In this document: positions 36,801 through 48,197 of the stretch, in pieces
Numbering within the stretch: the first letter of the stretch is position 1
How the letters are laid out: each line of letters opens with the position of its first letter
DNA from: Poronia punctata
Lineage: Eukaryota > Ascomycota > Sordariomycetes > Xylariales > Xylariaceae
Assembly (NCBI GenBank): GCA_022579005.1
Contig: MU401507.1
Location: 126,066-190,065 of the forward strand
DNA: 64,000 nucleotides
Direction of reading: 5' to 3'
The notes under the pieces: generated by a model
Seen by the model: only the letters and a program-made list of their open reading frames with translations
Database searches by the model: none
Told to the model about the DNA's origin: nothing
Made by a program: the position numbers and the translations under genes

Positions 36801-39122
36801 TTATGTTATGTTATGTTACCTTAAAACTCAGCGTGCTTGTATGTGAAGGATAGTTGAGTTAGTTGTTTTGTTTTATTTTATTTCTGGTTTAGACGTACTC
36901 TTTTATTTTGATCATTGACATGATAAGCTACATGGGAATAGAGAAAGAAAGAGAGAACGTCCATGCCATGTCCTCGACTTTGTTACAGCAAGAGTGTAAC
37001 TTCAACCGGAATCTCCTACTGCTACCTTATCTAACGTTAAAAGATATCAACTCTTTCCCCTTCCTTTATTCAACGTTTCATTTTAGACGCAAGGTACGTC
37101 AAACTGGTAAGTTAGGTAGTTTGTTTGCCTATCACACTGATTTAAGGAAGCTAGAAAGAGCAATATGAACAAATACCTACTTACTTACTTACCAAGGTTC
37201 CATAGCAGGCAAAAAAAAAAAAAACCAATAGGAACAGAGAGAGCTCGAAAGAAGATTTTCCTTTAATCCTTTTCTTCCTTCAAAGCAGCCTAGGAACTTT
37301 AGAATCCAAAAGAAAGACGGGTCCCTGAAATACTACCTATGTACAAAGGGGGAATGAAATACATACATAACCCAAAGTATTTCTGTCTATCTATCTATCT
37401 ATCTCTACCTAAGATAGACGTTAAAATTCTACTACTAAAATTCTACTATCTATCTATCTATCTATCCAGCCTTGTCAGTGCTCTAGTGGGGGGTTTTACA
37501 AATCCCGCAAAACTAACAAACCCCTTAGAAAGCAAAGAGGTCCTCGAGGGGGAATATGAGGCTGCTGTTGCTTTTCTTTTGGTAGATAAGGTAAGGATGG
37601 TAGGTACCTTAGGTATCTTAGGTATTTAGTCATGGTATCTTTTTCTTTTTGTTGGCCTAGTTAGCGCGTATACTCAGGCAAAACCATGGATATGTAAAGT
37701 AAGGAAAGGTGGTGTAGGTGACTCCCTGGTTTCTTTTGGGGGAGGGGTTCTTACAGAATGCAAGTAACCTACCTACCTCCCTTTCTACTTATAATTTTAT
37801 CTGAGACAGTACCTATTTTTATTCATGCGCAGTGGTTAATGACACCTAGGGGGCCAGAGCCACACAAGAAAAACAGAAAGAAACCAAGGGGAGAAGAATC
37901 AAGAAGAAGAGGAGAAGTTAAAAAAGCTAAGAAAATGGGGCTGGAACTGGTATCTCTCGATTCTTGGCTTTGTATCCTCAAACTACCTAGTTTACCTTAC
38001 CTACTTGATGTTTTGAATTCTTATTTTGCTCCTTCCCGCATTTCCTTCTCGTTCCCCTTTTGAATGACTGGCTCGGCCCCCTTTTTTGAGGGGTGAAAGG
38101 GGAAAGGGAGGGGGTCATGTTACATTCTCATGCAGAGACCTTACCACCTTACCACCTTACCACCTTACCACCCAACTAACCTAAACATATGCAACCAGAC
38201 AAAAGTCGAAAGATTGTGGGCTAAATTAAAGACTACAGTGTATGTTTTGCCAAGAAAGCAATGGACAGACAGACAGGTACACACGTTATAACAGGGGAGA
38301 AGTAAGGAACCTAACCTAGGACACTCGCAATCTAGGTAGGTAAGTGGCAAGTGTTTATTTATATATCATGGACAGGGGAGTGTGTAGCTCGGCTTCTCGC
38401 CACATTCAAAAGACGAGGAGACGCGTAAACAACGATTTGGGGGTTAGAGAGAGAGAGAGAGCTTGGCGGATACAAGGGGCCATTATTCTAATGTCTTAGG
38501 AAGGTTCTAAAGGAAGGAGACTGGGCTGGGCAGAAGATAGGTAGGTAGGTAGGTAGGTAAGGCCCAGTTGTTGGCGTATGTGTTTTGTTTTTTTGTACAA
38601 GTGATATGCTTGGCAAGGTACTCGTAAATGAAATGAAAGATGTGATGTGATGTGCAGGCAGATGGGGAAAGGGGACCTGTTGTTAGGTATTAGGGGAGAA
38701 AACTTTGCCATCTATCAACAGCTGTCCTCGTCTGTTCTCTGATACTACCTTGTCTTGTTATGTTGCTGGTGCCTTAAGCTGTTAACCTAAGATAATGAAC
38801 AAATGCTCTGCTTGTTAGATCGGTGCTAACCTTCATTATCGTAGAGAGAAAAGGTTACAGTTAAAGAAGAGTCGTAGTTAACGCCCCCCCGGCTTGTGTG
38901 AGTGAAAGGGCAAGAGAAGTGATATGTGATATTCTGTATTTAACACGCTAGATATACATGGAACGGTCTTCGAACTCTATCCCGTTACAACTTTGATGCT
39001 CTTGTACGCACAAACGCTGTTGATGCCTAGTGAAAGCAGGTGGTTTCCTTATATATGTATTGTATCATGTGGTCTCATGAATTGTTTATTGAGAAATGTG
39101 TATAACAGAGTTAAAACTTGCA
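27851..39122. other. 11-kb gene-poor interval rich in simple repeats
   Basis: No open frame here exceeds about 150 codons and none shows a recognisable domain or a credible splice chain. Many ACCTACC/GGTAGGT tetranucleotide motifs and microsatellites are visible: GAAA (34,861-34,884), GATA (about 36,461-36,480), CTAT (about 37,390-37,405 and 37,447-37,466), GGTA (38,539-38,558), a four-fold ttaccacc (38,141-38,172), a C-tract at 28,363-28,378 and GACCT repeats near 35,990. A GC-rich hairpin (gggccccc ... gggggccc) lies at 31,330-31,354. Non-coding RNA genes or small secreted-protein genes cannot be excluded by eye. I found no tRNA or 5S rRNA. Confidence 0.55.
38141..38172. repeat. 8-bp tandem repeat (ttaccacc)x4
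   Basis: Four head-to-tail copies of ttaccacc, one of several short tandem arrays in this gene-poor interval. Confidence 0.75.
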
Positions 39123-41235
39123 TCAATCTTCGTCATTACCCCAGTCAATCAAATGTTCCTCGTCATTGAGGGCCAGCTGAACAAAGTGTCTGATCCAGGC
39201 CGCATGCATAGGATTGACATCATCATCTTCGTCGTCTCTAGGTAGTCCACCATTCGGCCTGGGAACTGCACCCATGCCTGGCGGAGGGTGCTGAACCCCA
39301 CGGACGCCGTTGTTGTTATTATTATTGTGGTGATTGTTGGCCCGTCCTGGTCGTTGGGCCGGGTTTCGGTTTGCGTTTGCCTGGTTGGGTGCGGCTCCCC
39401 CTCTTCCTCGACGGTTGCCTCCTCGACCGCCACGATGACCTCCGTTGGCTCTGGCACCTGCGACAGGTGGTTCTGCAGGGTGAGCACCACCTACCTCACG
39501 CTGGCGTTGGCCACCTCTACCTCGAGCCTGTCCGGCCAACCCTTCAATGCGAAGGACAAGGGGACCCTCGCGGGCAACAGCGGGCCTTCTCTCAGGGTGT
39601 GCAACTTGGGCGGGCACGGGTTGTTGACGGCCTTGGGCCTCTGCGTTGGCTTGTTCCAGCGGTAAATTTTGTTGCACCTCACCGTTTGCATCATTCTCTG
39701 GTGCCCTCGGCGCAACACGGGGCTGCTCAACTATTTCCAAATGCTCGCCATACTGACCTGCAACGACGTTGGCGTTGCGCATCGCATCTCCGCCCTCAAA
39801 ACCAATGCCGACATCATCGCCGTCACCACCTTCTAGCTCCCAGAGCCGCATATAGCAACTGTTCGCCTGACCTGAAGGTACCGTGTTGAAATGTTTGTAC
39901 GGATTTGAAGGGTCCAACCAGGCTGAACACAGATAGCAGAAGTGGGTTTTGCACCGGTAACATTGCATGTGGTTGCACCCGTGCGATTTCTGGCAGGGGG
40001 CGCCACATGTAGGGCACGGAGTCGAATGAAGCTTGAGGTATTCTAGCGACGCCAGTTCCTCTTCCGTGATTGCCTCCTTTCTCTCTTTTGGTAGGCAGTA
40101 TTGGAACTCGCCATGCCAGCTTTGACTGCATCGGCTGCAGAAAGCGAAGCCACAATCCTCGCAGATGGCAAGTAACCCCGTATCTTCATCCTCTTCGTCA
40201 TCCGAATCGGCGAGTTCGAGGCCCTCGGGCTTCTTATGTCGCTTCGAGCGGGCTGCACCCTGACACCAAGACCGTGGACAGTAAATCGTGTTCTTGTCCG
40301 ATTCCAGTTTATTCTTGTGTGTCAGGTGCACATACCGCTGTACCATTCCCTGCTCGATTGGGATCTGCAACAATTCGCTAGGGCTGATAAAAGTCTTTGG
40401 CTTCCGCCGTCCGGGAGACAATTCGTCTTCGGCGTTCTTCTCACGCTCCTTTTTACAATTAGGCGCAAGACATGTCACCGAGCCAACGTCGCCTTCTGCT
40501 ATAGCATTGTTATAAAAGTCCTGGAGACACTTGACACAAAAGACATGCCCACAGTCGAGCATTTTGTGGCACACAATGCCTTTCTTCGGGTCTGTAGTCT
40601 CGTCAGCGGGCCCGATAGAAGAAAACGAGGGGTGTTGGGCAATAAAGTTTACCTAGACAAATCGAGCACTCGAATGTTTCTTTCTCGAATGCCTTGCGCT
40701 TGGCATTTATGTCGTAATCCAAAAGGGCAATCTTATGCTCGGGCGCAACCTCGAGAGTTCCATTGCTATCGACGAGACCAAAGACGTCTTCGCTGGCGCG
40801 TTGCAAATCGTCGATATAAGTGAAAATGACCTGATCACGTCCAATCTCCTCCCACAGCCTGGTCGCATTTGACTCGAGCCTCCTCAGAACTTCGTTGGAT
40901 AGCCATGGTGGTGAAGTCGTCAATGATATCTCCGGCGGCTTTAGTTGCGGATACCCTTCGGGGAGTGTTATATCGACCCGTAAAGCGGGGAGGTTTAACA
41001 AGTCCTGTGAGTCGGCCCTTCCCCCCACCTCCGGTCCCGGCGGCAAGACAGGAGCTTGTGATGGTGCAAGTGGTGGTGCTGTCTCCGTCGCGGCTGGGAA
41101 CAGAACAGTGAGCGGGTTATACAAGGTCACTGGGAGCTCAATGAATAGCTTGTAACGATCGTCTTCGTTGATCTGTAGTTCAGGATAGATGGCCGTTATT
41201 GTAGAGAGCTCGACCTCGCGGGGATCCTCATCCAT
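39123..41235 (-). CDS. itt1: RWD-RBR E3 ubiquitin ligase (Itt1/RNF14-like)
   Basis: Exons 41235-40653 and 40591-39123, with a 61-nt intron (GTAAAC...CTACAG) inside RING1; 683 residues. An N-terminal RWD-like domain (about residues 5-150) is followed by RING1 from residue 190 (FECSIC-LDPKKG...CGHVFCVKC), an IBR/BRcat zinc domain at about 290-360 (CPRSWC...ICEDCGFAFCSRC...WH...C) and RING2 (CPTCGAPCQKSHGCNHMQCYRC). Cys400 in SHGC is the expected catalytic cysteine that receives ubiquitin before transfer. The tail is Arg/Gly/Asn-rich and ends in an acidic stretch. RWD-RBR order defines the RNF14 class; yeast Itt1 was named for a genetic effect on translation termination, and mammalian RNF14 acts on stalled ribosomes. 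The gene is divergent from the dolichyl-diphosphatase gene. Confidence 0.92.
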
Positions 41236-42172
41236 GTTGATTTTTGCTATCTATTGGCAAAAAATTTCCATAAACCAAGACGAGTAGATACGTGCATCTC
41301 TAAAAGACTCTCTGGGGCAGATTGATAAGATCGCCCCCCTATGTAAGCGTGAGTGGCGACGTCGGGATTTTATCGGGTTGGTATAAAATCAATCCCTCGT
41401 TCGTTAGAAGACGGGACTCATAGAGAAGGTGATTGTCTGCTGTTTTAATAGCAGATATAAAATGTCATGTAAAGTTGAACACGTGTTGACTCTTTAAATT
41501 CTAGAATGGTAAGATCTCTGTTATACGCTGCTATGCACTATTGATGTTTAATATAAGGTTGTGAGATATGTTTATGAGGTGCAGGTCGTTGACGGGGTTC
41601 AAGTTAGTCATTCGGCCAATGGAGGCAAATGGGGACGGTAAAGTACATGTGAAAGTACGTGTACACGTACATGTAATTGTAAAGCACTTCTGGTACCTCC
41701 ACCTGCGTAGGATCATAGATGTACCTACAGAAGCATGTACATTAGGCAGCAAAGAGTACTAGGTAGTGGAAGCACCTCCAGGGTGCATTACGAGTAGTTG
41801 TATCTCCCTGTAGGTTTTTGTACATCCTTCCCAAGGTCCAATTAGGTAAGGTGGAGCAAAGTGCTGCCGGCTGTCCTGCAGTCCACTACAGCCGTCAGAA
41901 TCTTTATCCCAAAGTCCAGGTGCCTCATCTGAATACATTACTCGTATTGCACAAGTACGTGTAGGCCAAATGCCAGTCTAGCTTCCATGCCTCACAGAGT
42001 GCTTCGACGTCAGACAGACTAGACCACGACCAAAAGACTGACAACCCTCGCCGTGTCCTTGCAACACCTCGCAAATTTGTTTGTGGCATCTTGCATCTAG
42101 CCACAGTAATGCGTCCTTAAAGCGAACCGCCGTCTTAGTTAACATCAATCTCCACGGTTTGTCGCGGTTACC
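41236..42172. other. Divergent intergenic region
   Basis: About 940 bp between two genes transcribed away from each other, so it should hold both promoters. TACATGT/ACGTGTAC-type short palindromes are frequent near 41,640-41,680. No supported gene. Confidence 0.55.
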
Positions 42173-42962
42173 ATGGCGGAAGATACCGTAACCCTAACGT
42201 CTTTCTCCCTAACCCACGTCCATTATGTAAGTGATAGTAGCCCTAGCCCCTTCTTCTTCATATGCGGGTGTTTTGGCTGACACGTTCTACCTTGACCTGG
42301 ACTTGTAGGACCCGGCAGACCCGATATCGTACCTATGCGCCTGGTTGGCCCTTGCCCCGCAGGCCCTTTGTGTCATGTATGTGACGCTGATCTGGTCGAC
42401 ACGCGAAATAGAAATAGTACTGCTAGGGGCTGGCCAGTTCGTATGCGAAGTACTCAACTTTACGCTCAAGCGGATCATCAAAGAGGAGCGCCCGCCGCGC
42501 ATGAATGGGAAGGGTTATGGCATGCCCAGCAGCCATGCACAATTCGTAACATTCTTTTCCGTCTCCATAGCTCTCTTTCTGTTGCTGCGACACCGACCGC
42601 CCGGACCGGGTGTTAGGAGAAGAAATCATACGCCGATGACAATGCTGGAGCGCGCTTTCTACAGTGCCCTTGGCTTAATTGGGGCTTTGACCGTCGCTTG
42701 GAGCCGGGTTTACCTGAACTATCATACGGAGAAGCAAGTACTAGTAGGCTGTACCGCCGGGGTAGTCATTGCTGTCGCCTGGTTCGTCGTGACCAGCATT
42801 CTGCGTCAAACAGGATGGGTATCTTGGGCCATAGATCTGCCCATAGCCAGATGGTTGCGGGTTAGGGACCTAGTCCTGGAAGAGGATCTGTGCCAGGCAG
42901 GCTGGGAGAAGTGGGATGACAGGATGTCGGCCTTGAAAGCACGGCATAAGAAAAGCAACTAG
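42173..42962 (+). CDS. cwh8: Dolichyldiphosphatase (Cwh8/Cax4, DOLPP1 family)
   Basis: Exons 42173-42226 (18 codons, MAEDTVTLTSFSLTHVHY) and 42309-42962, with an 82-nt intron GTAAGT...TTGTAG; 235 residues, close to yeast Cwh8. It is a PAP2-superfamily integral membrane phosphatase. The motifs are KRIIKEERP (phosphatase motif 1), PSSHAQF at residues 91-97 (motif 2, with the catalytic His) and SRVYLNYHT at 150-158 (motif 3). About four hydrophobic helices surround them. The enzyme removes the outer phosphate from dolichyl diphosphate in the ER lumen after oligosaccharide transfer, recycling the lipid carrier for N-glycosylation. The first ATG sits in a good context (accATGg), and the second exon alone would lack an ATG start and the typical N-terminus. 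Confidence 0.93.
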
Positions 42963-43886
42963 GCTTACCAACATCGCTGTTCTCCTACTATTTAGATATT
43001 AGGCACGGTCCTTTAAAGCGTTGAATCTGTGATACCACTCGCTATTCTCTGTTGATGTTCTGCATGTGATTCGCGACCCTTGTATTTGATGGGAACTTGT
43101 CCAGGAACTTGTCTGCCATGCTTGTAGTTAACAGCCATGTCGGATGATTATCTATATCTACTCGTAAGCTGGCTTCTAACCAGCATCGGTGGTGTTCTTG
43201 CTACCTCCAGTCCCCATAATCGCGTTTTATTCATTGCAATATCCTTTCTTTCTACTCGTACGTGCTTTGATAAGGTTGAAGTAGTTGTGGTTTCGGGCAA
43301 AGTACCTATCCTGAGGAAAGCTTCCAAATGGGTACATGTAAGTACCTACAAGGGTACGTCTACTACTACGCGTACTCGGTACATTATACGTGATGTACGT
43401 GTATGTAGGTACACAATGTATGTACTCGTAGATAGAACAGCATGTGAGCGGTTGTCTACAGCTGGTGACCAAGTGGGAAGAGAAGGATGAATATTGAACG
43501 TTACAGGCTTACAGCCCATGCACAGGTTGGTAATTGCAGTTAGAAGTGATACCTACATGCATTCGGTACTCGTAGGTACAATCCTCCGTGCCTGCTTCTT
43601 CCTGCTAACCAGGTTTGTACCTACTTGTACTTACTTTAGTGGCTACCTTTTAGATAGGTGCTTTTACACGTAAGTTTTATGTGTGTCAACGATTCCTAGT
43701 GGGGCATGGACGCCAATTGCAGATAGGAACCTATCTTCCAGAAACCTTCAACAACATCCCACTTCGTGACTATAGCCAGCCTTGCAGGACTTAATAGCCA
43801 GGTGCCCACCGGCACAAAACCCTATTGTTCACTATGAGTGACCACTTGACCATTTATATCTTGCATTCAATATTGAACAGCAAGTC
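42963..43886. other. Intergenic spacer
   Basis: About 920 bp between two plus-strand genes. It contains TACGTGTA/GTACACG motifs and no supported gene; the open frame at 43,137-43,490 has no recognisable domain. Confidence 0.5.
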
Positions 43887-46800
43887 ATGATGAACCATTT
43901 GTGGCCTTCGAAGCCGGCGGCCGATGATGCGGATGCATCCAAGAATATGGATGCTGTGAACACCGTTACCCCTGTTGATGTTGCTGATACAGGAGTTACT
44001 GATATTGGCCCCGGACTGGAGAGGCCCACGACCGACGCCCAACCCCAAAGACCGTCTCTGCAGCAGAGCCAGGTTGCACCAGACCCTCCTACCCAACCAC
44101 CCCCCGCTACACCGAACTCCCAAGCCGCAGACTCGCTTTCTCTCGCTCAACTTAGGCGGTTTGTGTCCGAATTCCCCCGCGGTGAAGCAGCTGCGTATGA
44201 CTTCGAATACGCCGATACAGCTTCCCACCCCGAGGAAATAGACGAATGGTTCTCGTACCAGTTTTGGCAATTCCAGCGACTCAACAATGCGCGACGAGCA
44301 TACGAGGCCCAGTGGGAACATGATCTGGCTGCGAAGGAAGAGGAAGTCAGCTGGGACAAGGCTACCGAAGACGTTCGGTCTATATTCATACGGCAATCTC
44401 TTGAGGAGATCAAGTCTGATGACTCGGCAGTCTGTACCGCTGCCACGGGCAAGTTGGTCTATCTCGCGCTGGGTAGATGGGCAGACACGGCGGGTTCTCC
44501 GACTGGCGATATATCCAAACTTAGGACCTTGGCAACGCCCGGACAACTTGCTGCTATAAAGGCCGGCGTCTTAGCTATCGCCGAACTAGGAGGCGTTAAT
44601 ATAATATGGCACGAACTACATGGCATGCTTGAATCTGCTCAGTATGACATTTCACAACGGACACCAAATCCAACGTACACTTGTAATCTAACCGATGCTC
44701 TAGATCTGACGACGTACCCAGACCGCGAGCTCAAACCAGACAGGAAATACAAGATGCACTTGTCAATATGATGACGATTATGTATATGTTTATACAGGTG
44801 ACTCTGGGAGATGCCGAGGGCATGGAACGGGTGCGAGAGCAACTAAGTAAGTGCAAAGCTTGAACTGGAAAGCCGGAAAGGAACATACTAAGTCTCTGTA
44901 GTATCGTTGCAGCCGTGTCTGCCAGTATATCTTCTGAACGTTGCGACAAAATTTCGATTTTACGAACCTAAAGAAGACGCGATTATCGTGCCGAGCATTC
45001 AGGTTGGTCATGTTCTGATATGTCCTGTCCGACATCTTGGCTGTTTGAGCAGGGCTGACCATGGTCTAGGCGCTTCTCTTATTTTGGAAATCGGTTCTCC
45101 TCGTGTTTGGGGGCACTAAAGAGATTAACGAGACCAAGACGGCACTCCAGGAGAGCGACAGCGGCGATAAAGACAAAAATCTGATTGTTGCGTCACCCTT
45201 GGACTATCACGTTTTCAGGCAAGAAATCACATCCAAGTACCCGGCATACGTACCTCCTCAGTCCAAGATACCTCTGGATGCAGATAACGTCTCATTATTG
45301 CCACCTCTTCCCAATCAGCCTACTAGGAATAACGGTTCAAACGGGATCTTGCCAGCACCGCCAGGAACCCAAAGTAGCGGGGGGTCCATTTTGAACCAGC
45401 CGGTACACATAGCCACCCCGGCCCCTTCTCCGCCACCCTCTCCAGCTGCCGGAGGTAAGGGTGGGAAGAAGCAGAATTACCAGACGAATCAGAACTTTCC
45501 GTTCCTATACCCCCCGCTGGACGAGACCAGCAATAGTGCCGGGGGGAAAGGTGCGGCGGGCTTCCAGCAAGCGATTGTCGGACGAAAGTGGGAAGGGAGT
45601 GACGTACCAGCTTCTATCCTCGAGGCGGGCGAGCTGTTCTCGAAAAGAGTTCGTATGACGCGGGCGACGAGGCAGCTGTGGGAACAGCGTGAAGAGTTTC
45701 AGAAATTCGAAAGAGGCTGGGATTCGGATAAGCGTGATGACGATGATATCGACGAGTTAGATCTCGATGCGCTTGGCCCTGACGACGACCATGTCGATCC
45801 GGATAAGCTGCTTGAGTTTATTGCAAATAGACATGGGCATAAAGAGCCACCGAGGATTGATTACGGCCCTAATCCGGACATTTCCGCCGAGGTCAAGCGA
45901 CGGCTTGAAGCTGTCGAATACTTTTATGTGAGTCGCAAGTTTTATGAATCCGCATATTTGCAAAGGCTATGGTTATGGCTGACAAGCGGTAGAAATCCTC
46001 CCTGCCCCAGTTGCAATCTCTGGTCGTCGTCCTCATGAAAGTCATACTTTCGTCAGTCACAGCTAGCATCTCCCTTAATCCTCAGGCCGTTCCAGGTGCA
46101 CCGCATCCTCGTGAGACAGGCAAACCAGTATGGAACCGGTCCGTAGACAGCTCGTCTGGTGTTAATGGCTATGGGACTCAAGACTCGACAGCACACATGC
46201 AGGATGCGGAATTCGTGGCCAGAAACATAGAAATCGAGGCAAAAGCAGCGTCTGCAATTATTCTCCTCCTCCTGAAGTGGCTTAAAATCTCGCGTGAGTA
46301 TTGTCGTCCCCCCCCCCCCCAGTGGAGAGAGCCCTCTTCGGAAGCATACGTCTAACAGTCACGTAGATATCTTGAAATTCGAATATTTAACTCAACTACT
46401 TCTGGACTCTAATTATCTCCCGCTCGTGCTGAAGATGTTCGCCCATCAAGATATCCAGCAGGTTGTCGACAGTAAAGCAGACCACATCGAGAATAGGTAG
46501 GAAGCGCCCGCCCCCCTCTTTTGTTGGTATCACTAGTTTAGTCTGACATCTCTTAAGCTTCTTTCACTTCTGCAATCAGTGTGCCCACCGGGGAGAAAGA
46601 GCACCGATGGAATCCAGCGAAGTGGATGCTGTCGAGGAAGAGAGCGAGGATGACGCCGCGCCTCCACCTATCAGGCTTCGACGGTCACCGACAGCGATTG
46701 AAGAGAGTCAGGGCGAAGACGGAGGTCCGTCGAAGCAGACAGCGGAGCAAAGTCAGCAGGAAGCAGGTCGCCCTGAAGTCGACGAGCTGGGCTACCCTGT

Positions 46801-47377
46801 AAACCCATTGCCCAAGGAGCCCATCACGGACTTTTCTTGGCGCAACTTCTTCGCCCTCATCAATTACCTTCGCATAACGCAAAAGATATGCAAGAACAAA
46901 GCACACCGCAACCTACTGCTCGTCCAATACAAGTCATCCAATATTTTGCGGAAATCTCTGAAAATACCGCAAAACGAGCTGCGCTTATACACTTTGAAAC
47001 TCTTCAAGAACCAAGTCCCATATTGCGGCCGTAAGTGGAGACAGAGCAATATGCGGGTGATCACGGCTGTCTATCTACATTGTCGGCCAGACTTACGCGA
47101 CGAGTGGCTCGCCGGAAGCTCGGTCGACGCCGAGGTAGAGGAAGCCCTGCCTCTAGAGCAGGCGCTGCGCAGCCTGACACATTGGTTCAACGTGCGCATG
47201 TATCCCGATCAGATGGCGGACGAGACAAGAGTTGCCCTCCAAGTCGAGTATGATTTCTTCAAGCGGGAACTCGACAAGCTCGAGAGTTGGAACGAGCTCG
47301 AGATGAACGCCGCTGCTGCTGCTCAGAATGAAGCAATGGTTAGGGAATGGGAACAAGCGGGCCCTGTGCTACATTAG
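43887..47377 (+). CDS. ham-2: STRIP/Far11 family STRIPAK subunit (HAM-2-like), frame broken
   Basis: Exons: 43887-44846 (with a frame break near 44,764-44,771), 44902-45002, 45070-45927, 45993-46293, 46367-46496 and 46558-47377. Introns are 55, 67, 65, 73 and 61 nt, with clear GT/AG and CTAAC/CTGAC-like branch sites. Frame-corrected length is about 1,056 residues. The N-terminal N1221-type domain has LAQLRRFVSEFPRGE and YVLNVATKFRFYEPKEDAII-like blocks. After an acidic Asp-rich linker come the C-terminal blocks SLPQLQSLVVVLMKVI, ILKFEYLTQLLLDSNYLP, FAHQDIQQVVDSK and FFHFCNQC, all typical of Far11/STRIP. These proteins scaffold the striatin-PP2A complex; the Neurospora and Sordaria homologues (HAM-2, PRO22) are required for hyphal fusion and fruiting. 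At the break, frame 1 reads MHLSI and stops at 44,771, while the next frame continues NMMTIMYMFIQVTLGDAEGM. Confidence 0.88.
44764..44771 (+). other. Apparent small deletion/frameshift in the ham-2 exon 1
   Basis: Coding sequence runs in frame to MHLS at 44,752-44,763, then the TGA at 44,769 stops it. Coding-looking sequence continues at once in another frame from AAT at 44,765 and splices correctly downstream at 44,846/44,902. The two parts differ by one base (or four, or seven). The only GT-AG pair close by would make a 38-nt intron with a GTCAAT donor and would produce TTG TGA, a stop. Confidence 0.65.
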
Positions 47378-48197
47378 TGTGGCTTTTGACGTCATCCCGA
47401 GTCCCATCCTCCCGAGCCGAGTACATACATGTTTAACTACAAGCGTTGCAAGCAAGATTATTCGGGTAGCGATCTGAATAAAGCATTCGATATGCATTTG
47501 CCTTCTGTAGTGGTAATAAATAACGCGCAAGCGGAAACATGAACTTGAAGTAGTCCATTGATGAAGACATGTGATTCACTTCTTATGAATGATTGCAATC
47601 ACCAAGACGACTTACACGCACTACTTCATCATGGAACGTTGTCCAGTAAATATATTGACACACGTTAGATCTAGTCTGACGCAAGGTACGGATTGCACGT
47701 ACTTGGTAATGGAAAAAAGAGGGTATTTGACAGACATGACAAGGCAGAGCACATGCCAGAAACAGTAAAAGAAAAGAAGGAGAAAAATACAGAGCTCGAG
47801 CCATGGTATTTTTAAAAAGAGACAAAAGGAGACAAACTGCAGGTAGCGTTTCCTGCTGAGCGACAACTCGCATTCCGGACCGAAAGATATTTAAAAACCG
47901 AACCCCATTGAACACCGGCCGTGTATGCATATGCGCGTGTAGCGTGTAGCGTGGTATCAACAACACCCCCGACCAAAGCCCCGACTTTTTCCGTGTGTAC
48001 TCCCCAGCGGCGCAGGAACAGTTCCGAACCCGCCTTTCCCCCCCTTTCCTTTCCCCGTAATGACCAAACAACGTACTCCGAGTGCCTGACCTGCTCCTCC
48101 AAGCGCCTGACGGTAACAAAACGATAAACGAGTTATGCCCGCGTCCAAGTCGTCATATGCGGATATGATCGTGGGTCAACGACTAGTAGAGATGCTC
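47378..48197. other. Convergent intergenic region
   Basis: About 820 bp between the stop codons of ham-2 (+) and the KAR9/GAR gene (-), presumably carrying both 3' untranslated regions. Open frames here overlap on both strands without domain support. Confidence 0.5.
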
